Translations under genes and position numbers: made by a program
Shown here: positions 24,290 to 33,979 of the stretch, one piece after another
How the letters are laid out: the number at the start of each line of letters is the position of its first letter
How positions within the stretch are numbered: the stretch's first letter is position 1
NCBI GenBank assembly: GCA_019347915.1
Contig: JAHWKL010000007.1
Span: 1 to 40,986, forward strand
From: Actinomycetota bacterium
Lineage (GTDB): Bacteria > Actinomycetota > Acidimicrobiia > Acidimicrobiales > CADCSY01
DNA: 40,986 nt
Direction of reading: 5' to 3'
The notes under the pieces: model-generated
Database searches by the model: none
Told to the model about the DNA's origin: nothing
What the model saw: only the letters and a program-made list of their open reading frames with translations

Positions 24290-25957
24290 TCAGGGTCGCG
24301 ACGGCGTCCCGGGACGGTCCCACGGCGGGCCACCCCGGCCCCACGGCGGGCCACCCCGGCCCGACGGCGGGCCGCCGCCCGGCTTGAGGACGAAGTCGAT
24401 GCTGGTGATCTCACCCCGCTCGACCGTGGCGGTCGCGGTCTGCGACCGGAAATGAGGGGCCTCCACCGCGACCGTGTACTCGCCGTCGGCAAGGCGCTCG
24501 ATGCGGTAGTTGCCGCTGCTGTCCGTCGTCACCCGGGCCACCTCGGACCCGCCGGCGTCGGTGACGATCACGGTGGCGCCGGCGACCGGCGCACCGGTAC
24601 CGATGCGGGTCACGCTGCCCTCGATGACGCCGGGCGCCGCCTGGATCTCGATGGTGAAGACCCGGGTGGCGGTGGCCACCGAGGTGGGGTCACCCGGCGC
24701 GCACGGCAGCGACCCCGTGGCACCGACCACGCAGTCAGCCGGGGACAGCCCGTTGCTGGCGGCCACGGTGACCTGGTAGGTCCCCGCCGCGGTCGGGGTG
24801 CCCGACAGCAGACCCTCCGGGCTCAACGTCACTCCCGGCGGCAGGTCACCGGCGATCACGGAGAACGTCGGGGAGGGGGCCACGTGGGTGGCCATGGTGA
24901 GCTGGAAGGCGTAGGGGTCGCCGACCGTGCCCTCGGGCGCTTCGGCGGCGGTCATGCTCGGCTGCACCCTGCCGGCCTGGTTGTTGCCCCAGCACACTGC
25001 CGGCGGTCCGCTGGTGGGCATCGCACAGCTGTGGAACGTTCCGGCGCTGACGTGGGTGAACGTCCCTGCGGGCGCATCGGTCTGGCCCTCGGAGCTGCGA
25101 CCCCAGCACGTGATGGTGCCGTCCGGGCGCAGTCCGCAGACGTGGGCGAAGCCCACGCTCAGCTGGGTGAACGTGCCCTCCGGGACCGTCAACTGGCCAC
25201 CCTGGTTGCGGCCCCAGCACACTGCGGTGCCGTCGGTGCGGATGGCGCAGGTGGTGAAGTTGCCGGCGTTCACGTGGGAGTAGGTCCCCGCGGGGACGTC
25301 CGTCTGGCCGAAGGCGTTGTGGCCCCAACACGTCACGGTGCCACCGGAGCTCAGAGCACAGGCGTGGCGGATGCCGACGGTCAGCTGGGTGAACTCACCG
25401 CTGGGCACGTCTCGCAGGACGCGCTGTTCGGGGTCCGCCCCGGGGGCGGCCGGGTCGTCGCCGCCCCAGCAGGCGATCGTGCCGTCGGTGCGGAGGGCGC
25501 AGACGTAGTTGAGCCCGGGCACCACGTGGGTGTAGGTCCCCGGGGGCACCTGGCTGACCTTGCCGAAGCGATCGTTGCCCCAGCAGACCACCGTCTGCTC
25601 GGTGGTGATCCCGCAGGCGGTGGCGTAGCCGGCGTTCACCTCGAGGAACCGCACCCCGGCGGGCGGCGTGGCCGCCCCTCCCGGACTCACGTTGGCCACG
25701 TCGTTGGAGGGGACCTCGTTCTCGCCCCAGCACGCGGCCGTCCCGTCGGCTTGCACGGCGCAGGTCATGTAGCCGCCGGCGCTGACCGACGGTAACGGCG
25801 GCGGCTCCGACGACCCGAACGCCGCCGCCGGTGGCGCCTCGAACGCAAGGAGCGACGTGATCAACAGCACCGCGCTCAACGCCGTCAGCGCCAGGCGACG
25901 CCGGGGGGAAGGCAGCATCTCGGCCACGCCTCCCGGCACACCCATCATCTCCGCCAT
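24290..25957 (-). CDS. Secreted RCC1/BLIP-II-like repeat protein with Ig-like and carboxypeptidase-regulatory domains
   Basis: A 555-residue exported protein. A hydrophobic signal (LALTALSAVLLITSLLAF) ends near AAA-F. Seven RCC1/BLIP-II-type repeats follow, each with a CWGxN or CWGG core after a CxL/GxDGT strand, forming a beta-propeller-like surface. Residues ~350-430 look like a putative Ig domain (GDLPPGVTLSPEGLLSGTP), then a CarboxypepD_reg-like domain (GSVTRIGTGAPVAGATVIV). The tail is Gly-Pro-Trp-rich with GGPPWGR repeats. The ATG at 25957 has a GGGGG ribosome site. Function is unknown; binding of a surface partner is plausible. Paired cysteines in each repeat fit an exported location. 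Confidence 0.8.
   Translation of the reverse strand: MAEMMGVPGGVAEMLPSPRRRLALTALSAVLLITSLLAFEAPPAAAFGSSEPPPLPSVSAGGYMTCAVQADGTAACWGENEVPSNDVANVSPGGAATPPAGVRFLEVNAGYATACGITTEQTVVCWGNDRFGKVSQVPPGTYTHVVPGLNYVCALRTDGTIACWGGDDPAAPGADPEQRVLRDVPSGEFTQLTVGIRHACALSSGGTVTCWGHNAFGQTDVPAGTYSHVNAGNFTTCAIRTDGTAVCWGRNQGGQLTVPEGTFTQLSVGFAHVCGLRPDGTITCWGRSSEGQTDAPAGTFTHVSAGTFHSCAMPTSGPPAVCWGNNQAGRVQPSMTAAEAPEGTVGDPYAFQLTMATHVAPSPTFSVIAGDLPPGVTLSPEGLLSGTPTAAGTYQVTVAASNGLSPADCVVGATGSLPCAPGDPTSVATATRVFTIEIQAAPGVIEGSVTRIGTGAPVAGATVIVTDAGGSEVARVTTDSSGNYRIERLADGEYTVAVEAPHFRSQTATATVERGEITSIDFVLKPGGGPPSGRGGPPWGRGGPPWDRPGTPSRP
24312..24370 (-). repeat. 21-bp tandem repeat coding GGPPWGR
   Basis: Near-identical 21-base units encode the C-terminal Gly-Gly-Pro-Pro-Trp-Gly/Asp-Arg motifs of the RCC1-like protein, with at least two exact units and one diverged unit. 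In-frame repeats of this kind often vary in number between strains. Confidence 0.6.
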
Positions 25958-26187
25958 GGCAGACCCCCTTGACAGCTCACCCGAAGCCGGCCGCTCGGGA
26001 CGGCGAGAACGTACCAGCGACAACACGATCTGGTCTATAGGTGATCTGGAGCCATAGTGGAGGAGCCGGCGGAGCGCGGCCTTGGGGCCGACGCCGACGC
26101 GCTCCTCCAGCGGATCACCACCGACGACGCCAGCGACTCCTTCGTTCTCGACGAGGCGGCACGCTCGACCTGTCGGCGAATGGACGG

Positions 26188-27480
26188 TTACGCCGGCGGG
26201 CGAGTGTCGACGACGTTGGGCCGTTCGGCAGCCGGCAGGTCGCCCCGGCGGGCCTCGAGCAGGCGGCGCCGGCCGATGACCACCGCGGCGCGCTCGGGGG
26301 CGACCTCCGCGGCCAGGTCATCGAGCAGGGCGCCGATCCGGCGGTGGACCTGGAGGGACCCGGCACCCCAGTGGCGTATCTCGTCCACCGCCAGGGCGAC
26401 GTAGTCGTCCCAGGTCGGCCGGGGCAACACGACGCCGACCCCTCCCTGCGCGATCCGCGTGACACGCGGCGGCAGAGGGCGGTGCGCCAGTCGCCGGAGC
26501 AGGTCGTGGAGGTGGTCGAGGCACTGCACCGCGGTGGTGGGATCGTTGACCCCGGGTGACAGCGTTCGCTCGGCGATGTCGACCAGCTGGCGGAAACCGA
26601 ACGCGGGGTCTTCGTCGAGCTGGCGCTCCTTGGCGAGCGAGATGGCCCTCCGGACGGCGCCGTCGTCAACACCGTCGCCGTCGCCATGGACCTCGACCAG
26701 GGGCATGCCGGTCGCCACGAAGTCACCGACACCCGGCACCACGACGAGGCACACGTCTGCCCGCTTCGCGATGCGACAGAGGCGCTCGACGTTGACGGAC
26801 GTGACGACGCCCCGAGTCGACGCGCAGACCGTGGCCGAGGGAGCAGCAAGCGACGGCATGCCGGCGTCGGCGGACTGCGGGTCGGCCGGATGGATGCGCT
26901 CGATGGCTGCTGCGGTCTCCTTGCTGATGCGGTCGATGATCTCGATCACCCGGATCGACGTCGTGATGTTGTGGATGTACTGCACGAAGAACGCGACGGA
27001 GATGACGACCAGCACGAACGACACACCCACCGAGATGCCCGGGACGAAACGGTCGACGGTCCCGCCGTCACCCCGTACCCCCCGTAGGACGATGAGGGCG
27101 TACAAGAAGGTGGCGAGGAACACGCCGAGGGTCGTCTGGCTACGCCGGTCTCGGAGGAAGGTGCGCAGGACGCGCGGCGAGAACTGACCGCTCGCCAACT
27201 GCAAGACGACGATGGTGACCGAGAACACCAGGGCAGTGAGGGTCAGCATCGACGACGATATCGACGACAAGAGCGCCCTGGCGCTCTCCGCGCCGCCGGT
27301 GAACCCGATGGAACGGCCGTCGGCGATCAGCCGGGCGTCGAGCTCCATGAGCCCGAGCGCGACCGCAGATGCCGCCACCACGATCCCGCCCGGGATGAAC
27401 CAGTAGCCAGAAACCAGGCGCGACCAGGCACGACGCAGTCGCGCCAGCAGAACGCTCACCGTGGCGTCATCTTCACGCAA
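26188..27480 (-). CDS. DUF2254 integral membrane protein
   Basis: A protein of about 430 residues with four hydrophobic segments in the first ~180 residues (FIPGGIVVAASAVALGL, MLTLTALVFSVTIVVLQL, TTLGVFLATFLYALIVL, GVSFVLVVISVAFFVQYI) and a long cytoplasmic domain holding RTLSPGVNDPTTAVQCLDHL, the DUF2254 hallmark. The family's function is unknown; it is often a stand-alone gene, as here. The frame opens with TTG at 27480; a GTG seven codons in is the other candidate start. Flanking intergenic regions are short. Confidence 0.85.
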   Translation of the reverse strand: MREDDATVSVLLARLRRAWSRLVSGYWFIPGGIVVAASAVALGLMELDARLIADGRSIGFTGGAESARALLSSISSSMLTLTALVFSVTIVVLQLASGQFSPRVLRTFLRDRRSQTTLGVFLATFLYALIVLRGVRGDGGTVDRFVPGISVGVSFVLVVISVAFFVQYIHNITTSIRVIEIIDRISKETAAAIERIHPADPQSADAGMPSLAAPSATVCASTRGVVTSVNVERLCRIAKRADVCLVVVPGVGDFVATGMPLVEVHGDGDGVDDGAVRRAISLAKERQLDEDPAFGFRQLVDIAERTLSPGVNDPTTAVQCLDHLHDLLRRLAHRPLPPRVTRIAQGGVGVVLPRPTWDDYVALAVDEIRHWGAGSLQVHRRIGALLDDLAAEVAPERAAVVIGRRRLLEARRGDLPAAERPNVVDTRPPA

Positions 27481-27615
27481 GCGCGAGAGGTCGGTCCCGC
27501 GCCAGCGGTGGCGTCGTTTGTCATGGCTGGATCATTACCCGCACGGTGGAGGCGGCATCTGGCGCTCCGGTGATGGCACCATCCATCCCCTTGCGTTGAG
27601 TCTGCGACGGCGCCC

Positions 27616-28464
27616 TCACCCCTTGCCGTAGAGGCGCGTGGTCAGCGGGGCGAACACGACCGTCAGTCCCGCCGCCACCGCCAGCACGACGGCGATGTCA
27701 CCGGCCACGGCGTGCCCCTCCATCAGGCCTCGTGACGCCGTGGCCAGGGTGGAGATGGGGTTGACGTTGACGAAGGCCTCGAGCGGCCCGGGCAGCGTGG
27801 TGGGATCGACGAAGACGTTGGAGAGGAAGGTGAGCGGGAAGATGGCCACGAACCCCGTCATCATCACCGCGTTGGGCGAGCGCATCACCAGCCCGATGGT
27901 GGTGAAGACCCACGAGAGGGCGAAGGCGAACACCACCACCAGGGCCAGCGCTAGGAGCATGCCGCCGGCGCCGGCGGCCGGCCGGTAGCCCATGATGACG
28001 CCGAGGACGATGATCACCGTCCCGGCGATCAGGTAGCGCACGCTGTCGCCCAGCAGTGAGCCGACGAGAGGCGCCGGGCGCCAGACGGGCAACGAGCGGA
28101 AGCGGTCGACGACGCCGGTGGTCAGGTCGGTGTTGAGGGCGATCCCCGAGTAGACGGTGGTGAGCAGCACCGACATCACCAGGATCCCCGGGAGGATGTA
28201 GTCGAGGTACTCGGCGGTGGACCCGGCGATGGCCCCACCGAAGAGGTAGGTGAACAGCACGATCAACATCACCGGCGTGATGGTGACGTCGACGAGCTGT
28301 TCGGGCACGTGCTTGACCTTGAGCATCCCCCGCCAGCCGAAGGTGAGTGCCGCCGACAGGGCGCCGGCCTGGGGCGGGCGGGGCGTCGAGGAGATGGCCC
28401 TGCGCACGGCTGCTTCGTCGGAGCCGGTGGTGCTGGCGGCCTGGGTGGTGGCGTCGGTGCTCAT
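27616..28464 (-). CDS. ABC-2 type exporter permease, DrrB-like
   Basis: A 282-residue permease with about six membrane segments. [23 protein letters not shown] and [17 protein letters not shown] are typical of DrrB/ABC-2 exporters; [29 protein letters not shown] is the conserved EAA-like/QF segment. The ATG at 28464 overlaps the ATPase stop (ATGA). It works with the ATPase to extrude lipophilic compounds or drugs; the substrate is not predictable. Confidence 0.9.
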   Translation of the reverse strand: MSTDATTQAASTTGSDEAAVRRAISSTPRPPQAGALSAALTFGWRGMLKVKHVPEQLVDVTITPVMLIVLFTYLFGGAIAGSTAEYLDYILPGILVMSVLLTTVYSGIALNTDLTTGVVDRFRSLPVWRPAPLVGSLLGDSVRYLIAGTVIIVLGVIMGYRPAAGAGGMLLALALVVVFAFALSWVFTTIGLVMRSPNAVMMTGFVAIFPLTFLSNVFVDPTTLPGPLEAFVNVNPISTLATASRGLMEGHAVAGDIAVVLAVAAGLTVVFAPLTTRLYGKG

Positions 28465-29456
28465 ACCGCTTGTTTCTCCTCGATGGACGAGCCTTGCTCG
28501 GGAGGCGGCGCCTCCGCCGGGTGGCCGGTCAGGGCCAGGAACACCTCGTCGAGGCTCGGCTGACCGAGCGAGAACCCGGCGATCCGTACGCCGGAGCGAG
28601 CCAGCTGGGCCACCGCCTCGGCGCCACGGTCGGCATGGGGGCACGTGGCCGACAGGGCGGCGGGGTCGGGCTCCAGGGTGACAGGGCCGAGCGTCAGGCG
28701 CAGCACCCGCTCGGCCTCGGGCCGCTGCTCGGGGTCGAGCAGGCGGACGTGCAGGGCGGCCGAGCCCACCGAGGCCTTCAGTTGCGCCGGCGTCCCCTCG
28801 GCGATCACCCTGCCGTTGTCGATGACGGCGATCCCGTCGGCGAGCTGGTCGGCCTCCTCCAGGTACTGGGTGCAGAGCAGGATCGTGGTCCCCTCGGCCA
28901 CCAGCGCCCGGACGATGCTCCAGACCTGGTTGCGAGACCGCGGGTCCAACCCCGTGGTCGGCTCGTCGAGGAACATCAGCTCCGGGGTCACCACGATGCT
29001 GGCGGCGACGTCGAGCCGGCGCCGCATCCCGCCCGAGTAGTGCTTGACGAGGCGGCCGGCGGCCTCGGAGAGCCCGAAGGCGGCGAGCAGCTCGTCGGCC
29101 CGGTCCTTGGCCGCCCGGCGACCGAGGCCGAGGAGCCGTCCCAGCAGGATGAGGTTCTCCCGGCCGGTGAGGTCCTGGTCGACCGAGGCCAGCTGGCCGG
29201 TGAGGGTGACCGCCCGCCGGACGGCGTGGGCGTCGTCCACGATGTCGTGGCCCAGGACCCGAGCCGTGCCCGCGTCCGGTGAGATCAACGTCGCCAGCAT
29301 GCGGATCACCGTGGTCTTGCCGGCGCCATTGGGCCCGAGGACGCCGTAGACCGACCCTGTGCGCACCGTCAGGTCGACGCCGTCGACGGCGCGCGTCTCG
29401 CCGAACGCCTTCACCAACCCCGTGGCCTCGATGGCGAGGGAGGAAGCGGTCGTCAT
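28461..29456 (-). CDS. ABC exporter ATP-binding protein, DrrA-like
   Basis: A 331-residue ATPase. Walker [11 protein letters not shown]-loop [15 protein letters not shown], signature [14 protein letters not shown], Walker [17 protein letters not shown], switch region CTQYLEEAD. The C-terminal ~90 residues match the DrrA regulatory domain, ending in the [18 protein letters not shown] motif that contacts DrrB. Starts the two-gene unit with ATG at 29456. Confidence 0.93.
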   Translation of the reverse strand: MTTASSLAIEATGLVKAFGETRAVDGVDLTVRTGSVYGVLGPNGAGKTTVIRMLATLISPDAGTARVLGHDIVDDAHAVRRAVTLTGQLASVDQDLTGRENLILLGRLLGLGRRAAKDRADELLAAFGLSEAAGRLVKHYSGGMRRRLDVAASIVVTPELMFLDEPTTGLDPRSRNQVWSIVRALVAEGTTILLCTQYLEEADQLADGIAVIDNGRVIAEGTPAQLKASVGSAALHVRLLDPEQRPEAERVLRLTLGPVTLEPDPAALSATCPHADRGAEAVAQLARSGVRIAGFSLGQPSLDEVFLALTGHPAEAPPPEQGSSIEEKQAV

Positions 29457-29622
29457 CTGACTCCTCGGCTCTTCGATGTCGGTTGTCGTGTCGTCCCGGC
29501 TAGAGACGAGGTGACGACCCGGAACTCATCGCCGGCAAGCCCTTCTCACGAGCGGCCGGACCAACGAGAGCGAGCTTCTCAGACCGGACGGGGCCCCGCC
29601 GTGGATTTTCGATCAGTGGTGC

Positions 29623-30453
29623 TCAACCCCCCGCCGTACCGTCGCCGGGCGGCGACCCCCGGTGGCCGACGGCACCGTCGCCGCTCGGGCCGCCCCCACC
29701 GCTCATGCCCTCGAAGAACCGGAGCAGCTCGATGGGCACGGGGAACACCAGCGTCGAGTTCTTGTCCGAAGCCACCTCCACCATGGTCGAGAGCATGCGC
29801 AGCTGCATGGCGGCCGGGTGCCGCTCGAGCACGGCAGCCGCCTCGCCCAGGTTCTCGGCCGCCTCCATCTCGCCCATGGCGTGGATCACCTTGGCCCGCC
29901 GGTCGCGCTCGGCCTCGGCCTGGCGGGCCATGGCCCGTCGCATGGTCTCGGGCAGCTCCACGTCCTTGACCTCGACCAGGGTCACCTTGACGCCCCAGGG
30001 ATTGGTGAGGTCGTCGATGATGCGCTGGAGCTGGGCGTTGATCTCGTCCCGGTTCACCAGCAGCTCGTCGAGGTCGACCTGGCCGAGGATGCTGCGCAGC
30101 GTGGTCTGGGCGACCTGGGAGGTGGCGAAGCGGTAGTTCTGGATGGCCACCACCGCTCGCACCGGGTCGACCACGTTGAAGTAGGTCACGGCGTTGACTC
30201 GGACGGTGACGTTGTCCTTGGTGATGACGTCCTGGGGCGGGATGTCGGCGGTGACGGTCTGGAGGTTCACCTTCACCATCCGATCGATGATCGGGATGAT
30301 GAAGAACAGGCCCGGCCCCTTGGCCTTCATGACCCGGCCCAGGCGGAAGATCACCCCGCGTTCGTACTCGTCCACGATCTTCACCGCCGAGACCACCAGC
30401 GCCAGCGCCACCACCACGGCTGCGCCGATCCCGTAGAGGAGTGCTTCATCCAT
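29623..30453 (-). CDS. Slipin (stomatin/prohibitin-like SPFH protein)
   Basis: A 276-residue membrane-anchored SPFH protein. One N-terminal TM ([19 protein letters not shown]), then [49 protein letters not shown] and the coiled-coil region rich in Arg/Glu ([17 protein letters not shown]). Ends in a Gly-rich tail. Translationally coupled to the NfeD gene by an 8-base overlap. The pair is a widespread module thought to organise membrane microdomains, with NfeD as protease partner. Confidence 0.93.
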   Translation of the reverse strand: MDEALLYGIGAAVVVALALVVSAVKIVDEYERGVIFRLGRVMKAKGPGLFFIIPIIDRMVKVNLQTVTADIPPQDVITKDNVTVRVNAVTYFNVVDPVRAVVAIQNYRFATSQVAQTTLRSILGQVDLDELLVNRDEINAQLQRIIDDLTNPWGVKVTLVEVKDVELPETMRRAMARQAEAERDRRAKVIHAMGEMEAAENLGEAAAVLERHPAAMQLRMLSTMVEVASDKNSTLVFPVPIELLRFFEGMSGGGGPSGDGAVGHRGSPPGDGTAGG

Positions 30454-31822
30454 CGGTAGGACCTCCTTGTTCGTCGGTCGGATCTGCCGAGTGCGAGGTG
30501 GTGTGCTCCACCACCAGATCGAGACCGTCCATCGATCGCACCCTCACCTCGTCGCCGGGGTGCAGCGGCTCGCCGCCGGTGCGCAGGTTCCACCATGCCC
30601 CGTCCACGTGCGCTTGTCCGGTGGAGCCCGACGCCCGCTCTACCGTCACCAGCTTCCCCACGAGCGTGCCGGCGCCGGTGGTCGTCGAGGGCGCCCGGCG
30701 GGCCCGAAGCGCCAGCCTTCCGGCGGCCACCGTGGCGCCCCCCACCAGCAGTGCCGTGGGCAGCACCACCGCCAGGCTCACGCCCAGACCGGCGGTGTCG
30801 CGGAAGAGGAACAGCCCGCTGAGGACGAGCGCGGCAGCACCCAGCGCGGCGAACACGCCGACACCCGGGGCGAAGAGCTCGGCCACGAACAACGTCACCG
30901 CCAACAACAGGAAGATCAGCCCGACGGCGTCGACAGGCAGGACCGACAGGGAGAACAGGGCGAGGATGATGAGCCCCGCGCCCACAATCCCCCCGGCGCC
31001 CACACCGGGGTTGGCCAGCTCGTAGATCAGTCCCAGGCTCCCGACCGACAGGAACAGGAAGGCCAGGTTGGGGTCGGCCAGCCACTGCAGGACCCGGCGG
31101 AAGCCTCCGACGTCGTACTCCACCACCGCCGCCCCATCGGTGGCCAAGGTCACCACCTCGCCGCCGGCGAGGGTGACCTCGAGGCCGTCGATGTCACGCA
31201 ACAGCTCGGGGAGTGAGGCCGCCAACAGGTCCACCGCGCCCAGCTCGACGGCCTCGTCGGCCGGCGCCGACCGGGCCCGACGGACGGTGTCGACGGCGAA
31301 GTCCACGTTGCGGTCCCTGAGCCGGGCCACCGACTCGGCCAGGGCGGCGGCGTCGTTGACGGCCTTCTCACCGAGGTCGCCCCCTTCGAGGTCGACGGGA
31401 GTGGCGGCTCCGATGGCGGTGCCCGGCGCCATGGCGGCGACATGGGCGGAGAAGGTGATCAGGGCGCCGGCCGAGGCCGCCCGCGCTCCGGAGGGGCTGA
31501 CGTGGACCACCACCGGCACCCGGGCCGCCAAGAAGTCACGGATGATGTCGCGCATGGAGACGTCGAGGCCGCCCGGGGTGTCGAGCCGGACGACGTACGC
31601 CTGGTAGCCCCCGTCCTCGGCTCGCTCGACACCGTCGGTGAGGTGATCGGCGATGACCGGGGTGATGGCGTCGTCGATGGTGGTGACCAGCACCCGAGCG
31701 CCGGCGCCGTCGACCCCGGCGGCCCCTGTGGCTGGTCCCAGCCCGCTCACTGCTGCCAGAGCGACGGCGACCACAGCGACGGCGCCGGTGAACCGGGCCG
31801 CCCTCCGTGCCCCGGAGCTCAT
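30446..31822 (-). CDS. NfeD-family membrane serine protease (long form)
   Basis: A 458-residue protein. Signal/TM at residues ~8-30. A ClpP-like (SppA-fold) domain contains [14 protein letters not shown], then [14 protein letters not shown] with the candidate nucleophile Ser in the SAG motif. Then come about four TMs ([18 protein letters not shown] through [14 protein letters not shown]) and a C-terminal OB-fold ([12 protein letters not shown]). This order is NfeD1b. ATG at 31822 chosen; upstream frame is Arg/Pro-rich and enters the divergent riboswitch region. Cleaves stomatin-like partners in the archaeal homologue. Confidence 0.9.
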   Translation of the reverse strand: MSSGARRAARFTGAVAVVAVALAAVSGLGPATGAAGVDGAGARVLVTTIDDAITPVIADHLTDGVERAEDGGYQAYVVRLDTPGGLDVSMRDIIRDFLAARVPVVVHVSPSGARAASAGALITFSAHVAAMAPGTAIGAATPVDLEGGDLGEKAVNDAAALAESVARLRDRNVDFAVDTVRRARSAPADEAVELGAVDLLAASLPELLRDIDGLEVTLAGGEVVTLATDGAAVVEYDVGGFRRVLQWLADPNLAFLFLSVGSLGLIYELANPGVGAGGIVGAGLIILALFSLSVLPVDAVGLIFLLLAVTLFVAELFAPGVGVFAALGAAALVLSGLFLFRDTAGLGVSLAVVLPTALLVGGATVAAGRLALRARRAPSTTTGAGTLVGKLVTVERASGSTGQAHVDGAWWNLRTGGEPLHPGDEVRVRSMDGLDLVVEHTTSHSADPTDEQGGPTDG

Positions 31823-31957
31823 CGGTCGGCGCGCCAGGGAAGACCCATCACCCGCCAGCTTCCCACCCCCCCGCCGTGGTGTCCTCCCAACCGGGACGAA
31901 CGGTGGGGACGGCGGACGCGCCGCCCACCGGGCACGGCGACCACCACGCGCCTGGGA

Positions 31958-32112
31958 TACCATCGCCGGCGTAGCGCAGGGAACCCGGTGCGAGTCCGGG
32001 GCTGTCCCGCAACGGTGACCGGGGAGCGAACCCCAGCACGGCCACGACCCTTCGGGGTGGGAAGGCCGGGGCGAGCGGTGATCCGGGAGTCCGGAGACCT
32101 GCCTGCCCGAGC
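31958..32112 (+). ncRNA. Cobalamin (AdoCbl) riboswitch
   Basis: Contains the conserved elements in order: GGGAACCCGGTGCGAGTCCGG, the core GGGGCTGTCCCGCAACGGTGA, a variable hairpin, and the distal GGGAGTCCGGAGACCTGCC. These form the B12 box and kissing-loop scaffold. It ends 13 bases before the GTG of cbiZ and so should shut translation or transcription of the salvage operon when AdoCbl is plentiful. An upstream TACCAT (31958-31963, extended by TGGGA) is a plausible -10. Confidence 0.93.
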
Positions 32113-32124
32113 ATGGGGTGACGC

Positions 32125-32775
32125 GTGGACGTCTTGCATCCGCAGGTCCGCTCCCACAAGGAGACGGGGCGACAGTGGCCGGTGCTGGTGTGGCGCGCCG
32201 GCGAACCGCTGCGCACCATCGCCTCGGCGCCCCACGGCGGTGGGCTGGGACTGCGCCGCTGGGTGATCAACGCCCAGGTGCCGTCCTCCTACAGCCGGCG
32301 AGACCCTGATCACCACCTGCGCAAGCTGGGCGTGTCGTGCGGCCTGCCCGGCCGGGGCGTGGGCATGCTCACCGCCGCCGACGTGCGCATGGTGCGCTGC
32401 GAGGCCGACGGGGGCGTGAGCGTGGCCGCCACCGTGGGCCTGGGGCACCCCACGTGGGCGGCGGCCCCCGAGGTGGCGGGCAGCGTCCCCGTGGTGGGCA
32501 CCATCAACCTGGTCGTCTTCGTCCCCGAGTGCCTGTCGGAGGCGGCCCTGGTCAACGCCGTGGGCACCGCCACCGAGGCCAAGGCCCAGGCCCTGTGGGA
32601 GCTCGGGGTCCCGGCCACGGGCACGGCCAGCGACGCCGCCTGCATCGCCTGCCCCGATGCGGGTCGTCCCGCCCTGTTCGGCGGGCCCCGCTCGCAGTGG
32701 GGTTCGCGCTTGGCCCGGGCGGTGCACGCCGCCGTGCTGGAAGGGGCACGCGACGCCACCCGGTCCGGGGCGTGA
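32125..32775 (+). CDS. cbiZ: Adenosylcobinamide amidohydrolase CbiZ
   Basis: A 216-residue enzyme that removes the aminopropanol or nucleotide side-chain from incomplete corrinoids, giving adenosylcobyric acid for re-use. Family motifs: APHGGGLGLRRWVINAQVP near the N-terminus, then VGLGHPTWAA, GTINLVVFVPECLSEAALVNAVGTATEAKAQAL and GTASDAACIACP. First gene under the riboswitch; GTG start at 32125. The stop overlaps cobU (GTGA). The late genes cbiB and cobU beside it rebuild cobinamide from cobyric acid, so this is a complete salvage loop. Confidence 0.9.
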   Translation: MDVLHPQVRSHKETGRQWPVLVWRAGEPLRTIASAPHGGGLGLRRWVINAQVPSSYSRRDPDHHLRKLGVSCGLPGRGVGMLTAADVRMVRCEADGGVSVAATVGLGHPTWAAAPEVAGSVPVVGTINLVVFVPECLSEAALVNAVGTATEAKAQALWELGVPATGTASDAACIACPDAGRPALFGGPRSQWGSRLARAVHAAVLEGARDATRSGA

Positions 32776-33275
32776 TCACCCTGGTGCTGGGTGGCAGCCG
32801 CTCGGGCAAGTCGGCGGTGGCCGAGCGGCTGGCCGGCCGCCGGGGGCTCCCCGTCACCTACGTGGCCACCGCCGTCGCCGACCCCGGCGACGCCGACCTG
32901 GCCTCCCGCATCGCCACCCACCGGGCCCGCCGTCCGCCGGCGTGGGCGACCCGGGAGGCGGGAGCCGACCTCCCCGCCGTGCTGCGGGCGGCGCCCGGCA
33001 CCGTGCTCGTCGACGCCCTCGGCACCTGGGTGGCGGCGGCACCCGACCTGGTCGTCGACACCGACGCCCTGTGCGCCGCCCTCGTCGAGCGGGCCGGTGA
33101 CGCCGTGGTGGTCTCGGACGAGGTCGGCCTGGGGGTGCACCCGGCCACGGAGGTGGGCCGGCGTTTCCGCGACGTGCTGGGCGAGCTCAACCAGGCGGTG
33201 GCGGCCGTGGCCGACGAGGTCCTCCTCGTCGTGGCCGGGCGGACGCTCCCCCTGGAGCCCCTGCCCGAGGCGTGA
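32772..33275 (+). CDS. cobU: Adenosylcobinamide kinase/guanylyltransferase CobU (CobP)
   Basis: A 167-residue bifunctional enzyme that phosphorylates and then adds GMP to adenosylcobinamide. P-loop GGSRSGKSAVAE (7-18), the THRARRPPAW motif with the guanylylated His region, VDALGTWVA and VVSDEVGLGVHPATEVGRRFRDVLGELNQ. GTG start at 32772 overlaps the cbiZ stop. Length fits the family (~170-180). Frames extending upstream belong to cbiZ and are ignored. Confidence 0.93.
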   Translation: MITLVLGGSRSGKSAVAERLAGRRGLPVTYVATAVADPGDADLASRIATHRARRPPAWATREAGADLPAVLRAAPGTVLVDALGTWVAAAPDLVVDTDALCAALVERAGDAVVVSDEVGLGVHPATEVGRRFRDVLGELNQAVAAVADEVLLVVAGRTLPLEPLPEA

Positions 33276-33979
33276 TGCGCGCCGCCCTGAGCTTCCTGAC
33301 CCCTCTGGGAGGGTCGACCACACCCAGCCCTGCCGCCCTGTCGTGGTTCCCGGCGGTGGGAGCGGCGCTGGGCCTGGTGGTGGGGATGGCGTGGTGGGCG
33401 GCGGCGCTGGTGTGGCCCCCGCTGGTCGCCGCCGCCGTGGTGGTGATCGTGGACCTGGCCCTCACCGGGATGCTGCACCTGGACGGGCTGGCCGACGGCG
33501 CCGACGGGCTGCTCGCCCCCCACCTCGACCGCCAGCGCCGGCTGGCGGTGATGGCCGACGTCGACACCGGCGCCTTCGCCCTCGGCGCCGTGGTCTCGGT
33601 GCTGCTGGCCCGCCTGGTCGCCCTGTCCGCCCTGGCCCCGGCGCCGCTGCTGCTCGCCGGCCTGTGGTGCGCCTCCCGCACGGCCATGGCGGTAGGCGCC
33701 CGCACCCTCGGCTACGCCCGCTCCTCGGGCCTGGCCACGCCGTTCCTCGGCGGGAGACCGGCGGGCCTGGCCGCCGGCGGGTGCGCTCTCGCCTTGGTGC
33801 TGGTGGTGGGCGGCCACGGGCTCGCCGGCGTGGCCGCGCTGGTGGCTTCGTTGGCGGCGGCGGTCGGCGTGCTGGCGCTGGGCCGGCGCCGGCTGGGTGG
33901 GTTCACCGGCGACGTGCTCGGAGCCGCCGGGATGGTGGCGGAGACGGCAGGCCTGGTCGTGGCCGCCGCCCGCTGGTGA
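33275..33979 (+). CDS. cobS: Cobalamin synthase CobS (CobV)
   Basis: A 234-residue polytopic membrane enzyme joining GDP-cobinamide and alpha-ribazole. Opens MRAALSFLTPLGG, continues with FPAVGAALGL, and carries the metal-binding LHLDGLADGADGLLA and GALGAV-type segment (TGAFALGAVVSVLL), ending LGGFTGDVLGAAGMVAET. About six TMs. ATG 33275 shares bases with the cobU stop (TGATG); a GTG at 33272 is an alternative. cobT is not seen in the window. Confidence 0.93.
   Translation: MRAALSFLTPLGGSTTPSPAALSWFPAVGAALGLVVGMAWWAAALVWPPLVAAAVVVIVDLALTGMLHLDGLADGADGLLAPHLDRQRRLAVMADVDTGAFALGAVVSVLLARLVALSALAPAPLLLAGLWCASRTAMAVGARTLGYARSSGLATPFLGGRPAGLAAGGCALALVLVVGGHGLAGVAALVASLAAAVGVLALGRRRLGGFTGDVLGAAGMVAETAGLVVAAARW

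Noticed and set aside
26057-26187. Acidic plus-strand peptide beginning GTG (EEPAERGLGADADALLQRI)
   Set aside because: It looks coding for about 45 residues but then runs into the antisense of DUF2254. It may be a gene stump, but there is no family match.
32791-33975. Long plus-strand frame joined to the start of cbiB
   Set aside because: It runs out of frame through cobU and cobS; cbiB is well explained by the GTG at 33976 in a GTGA overlap.
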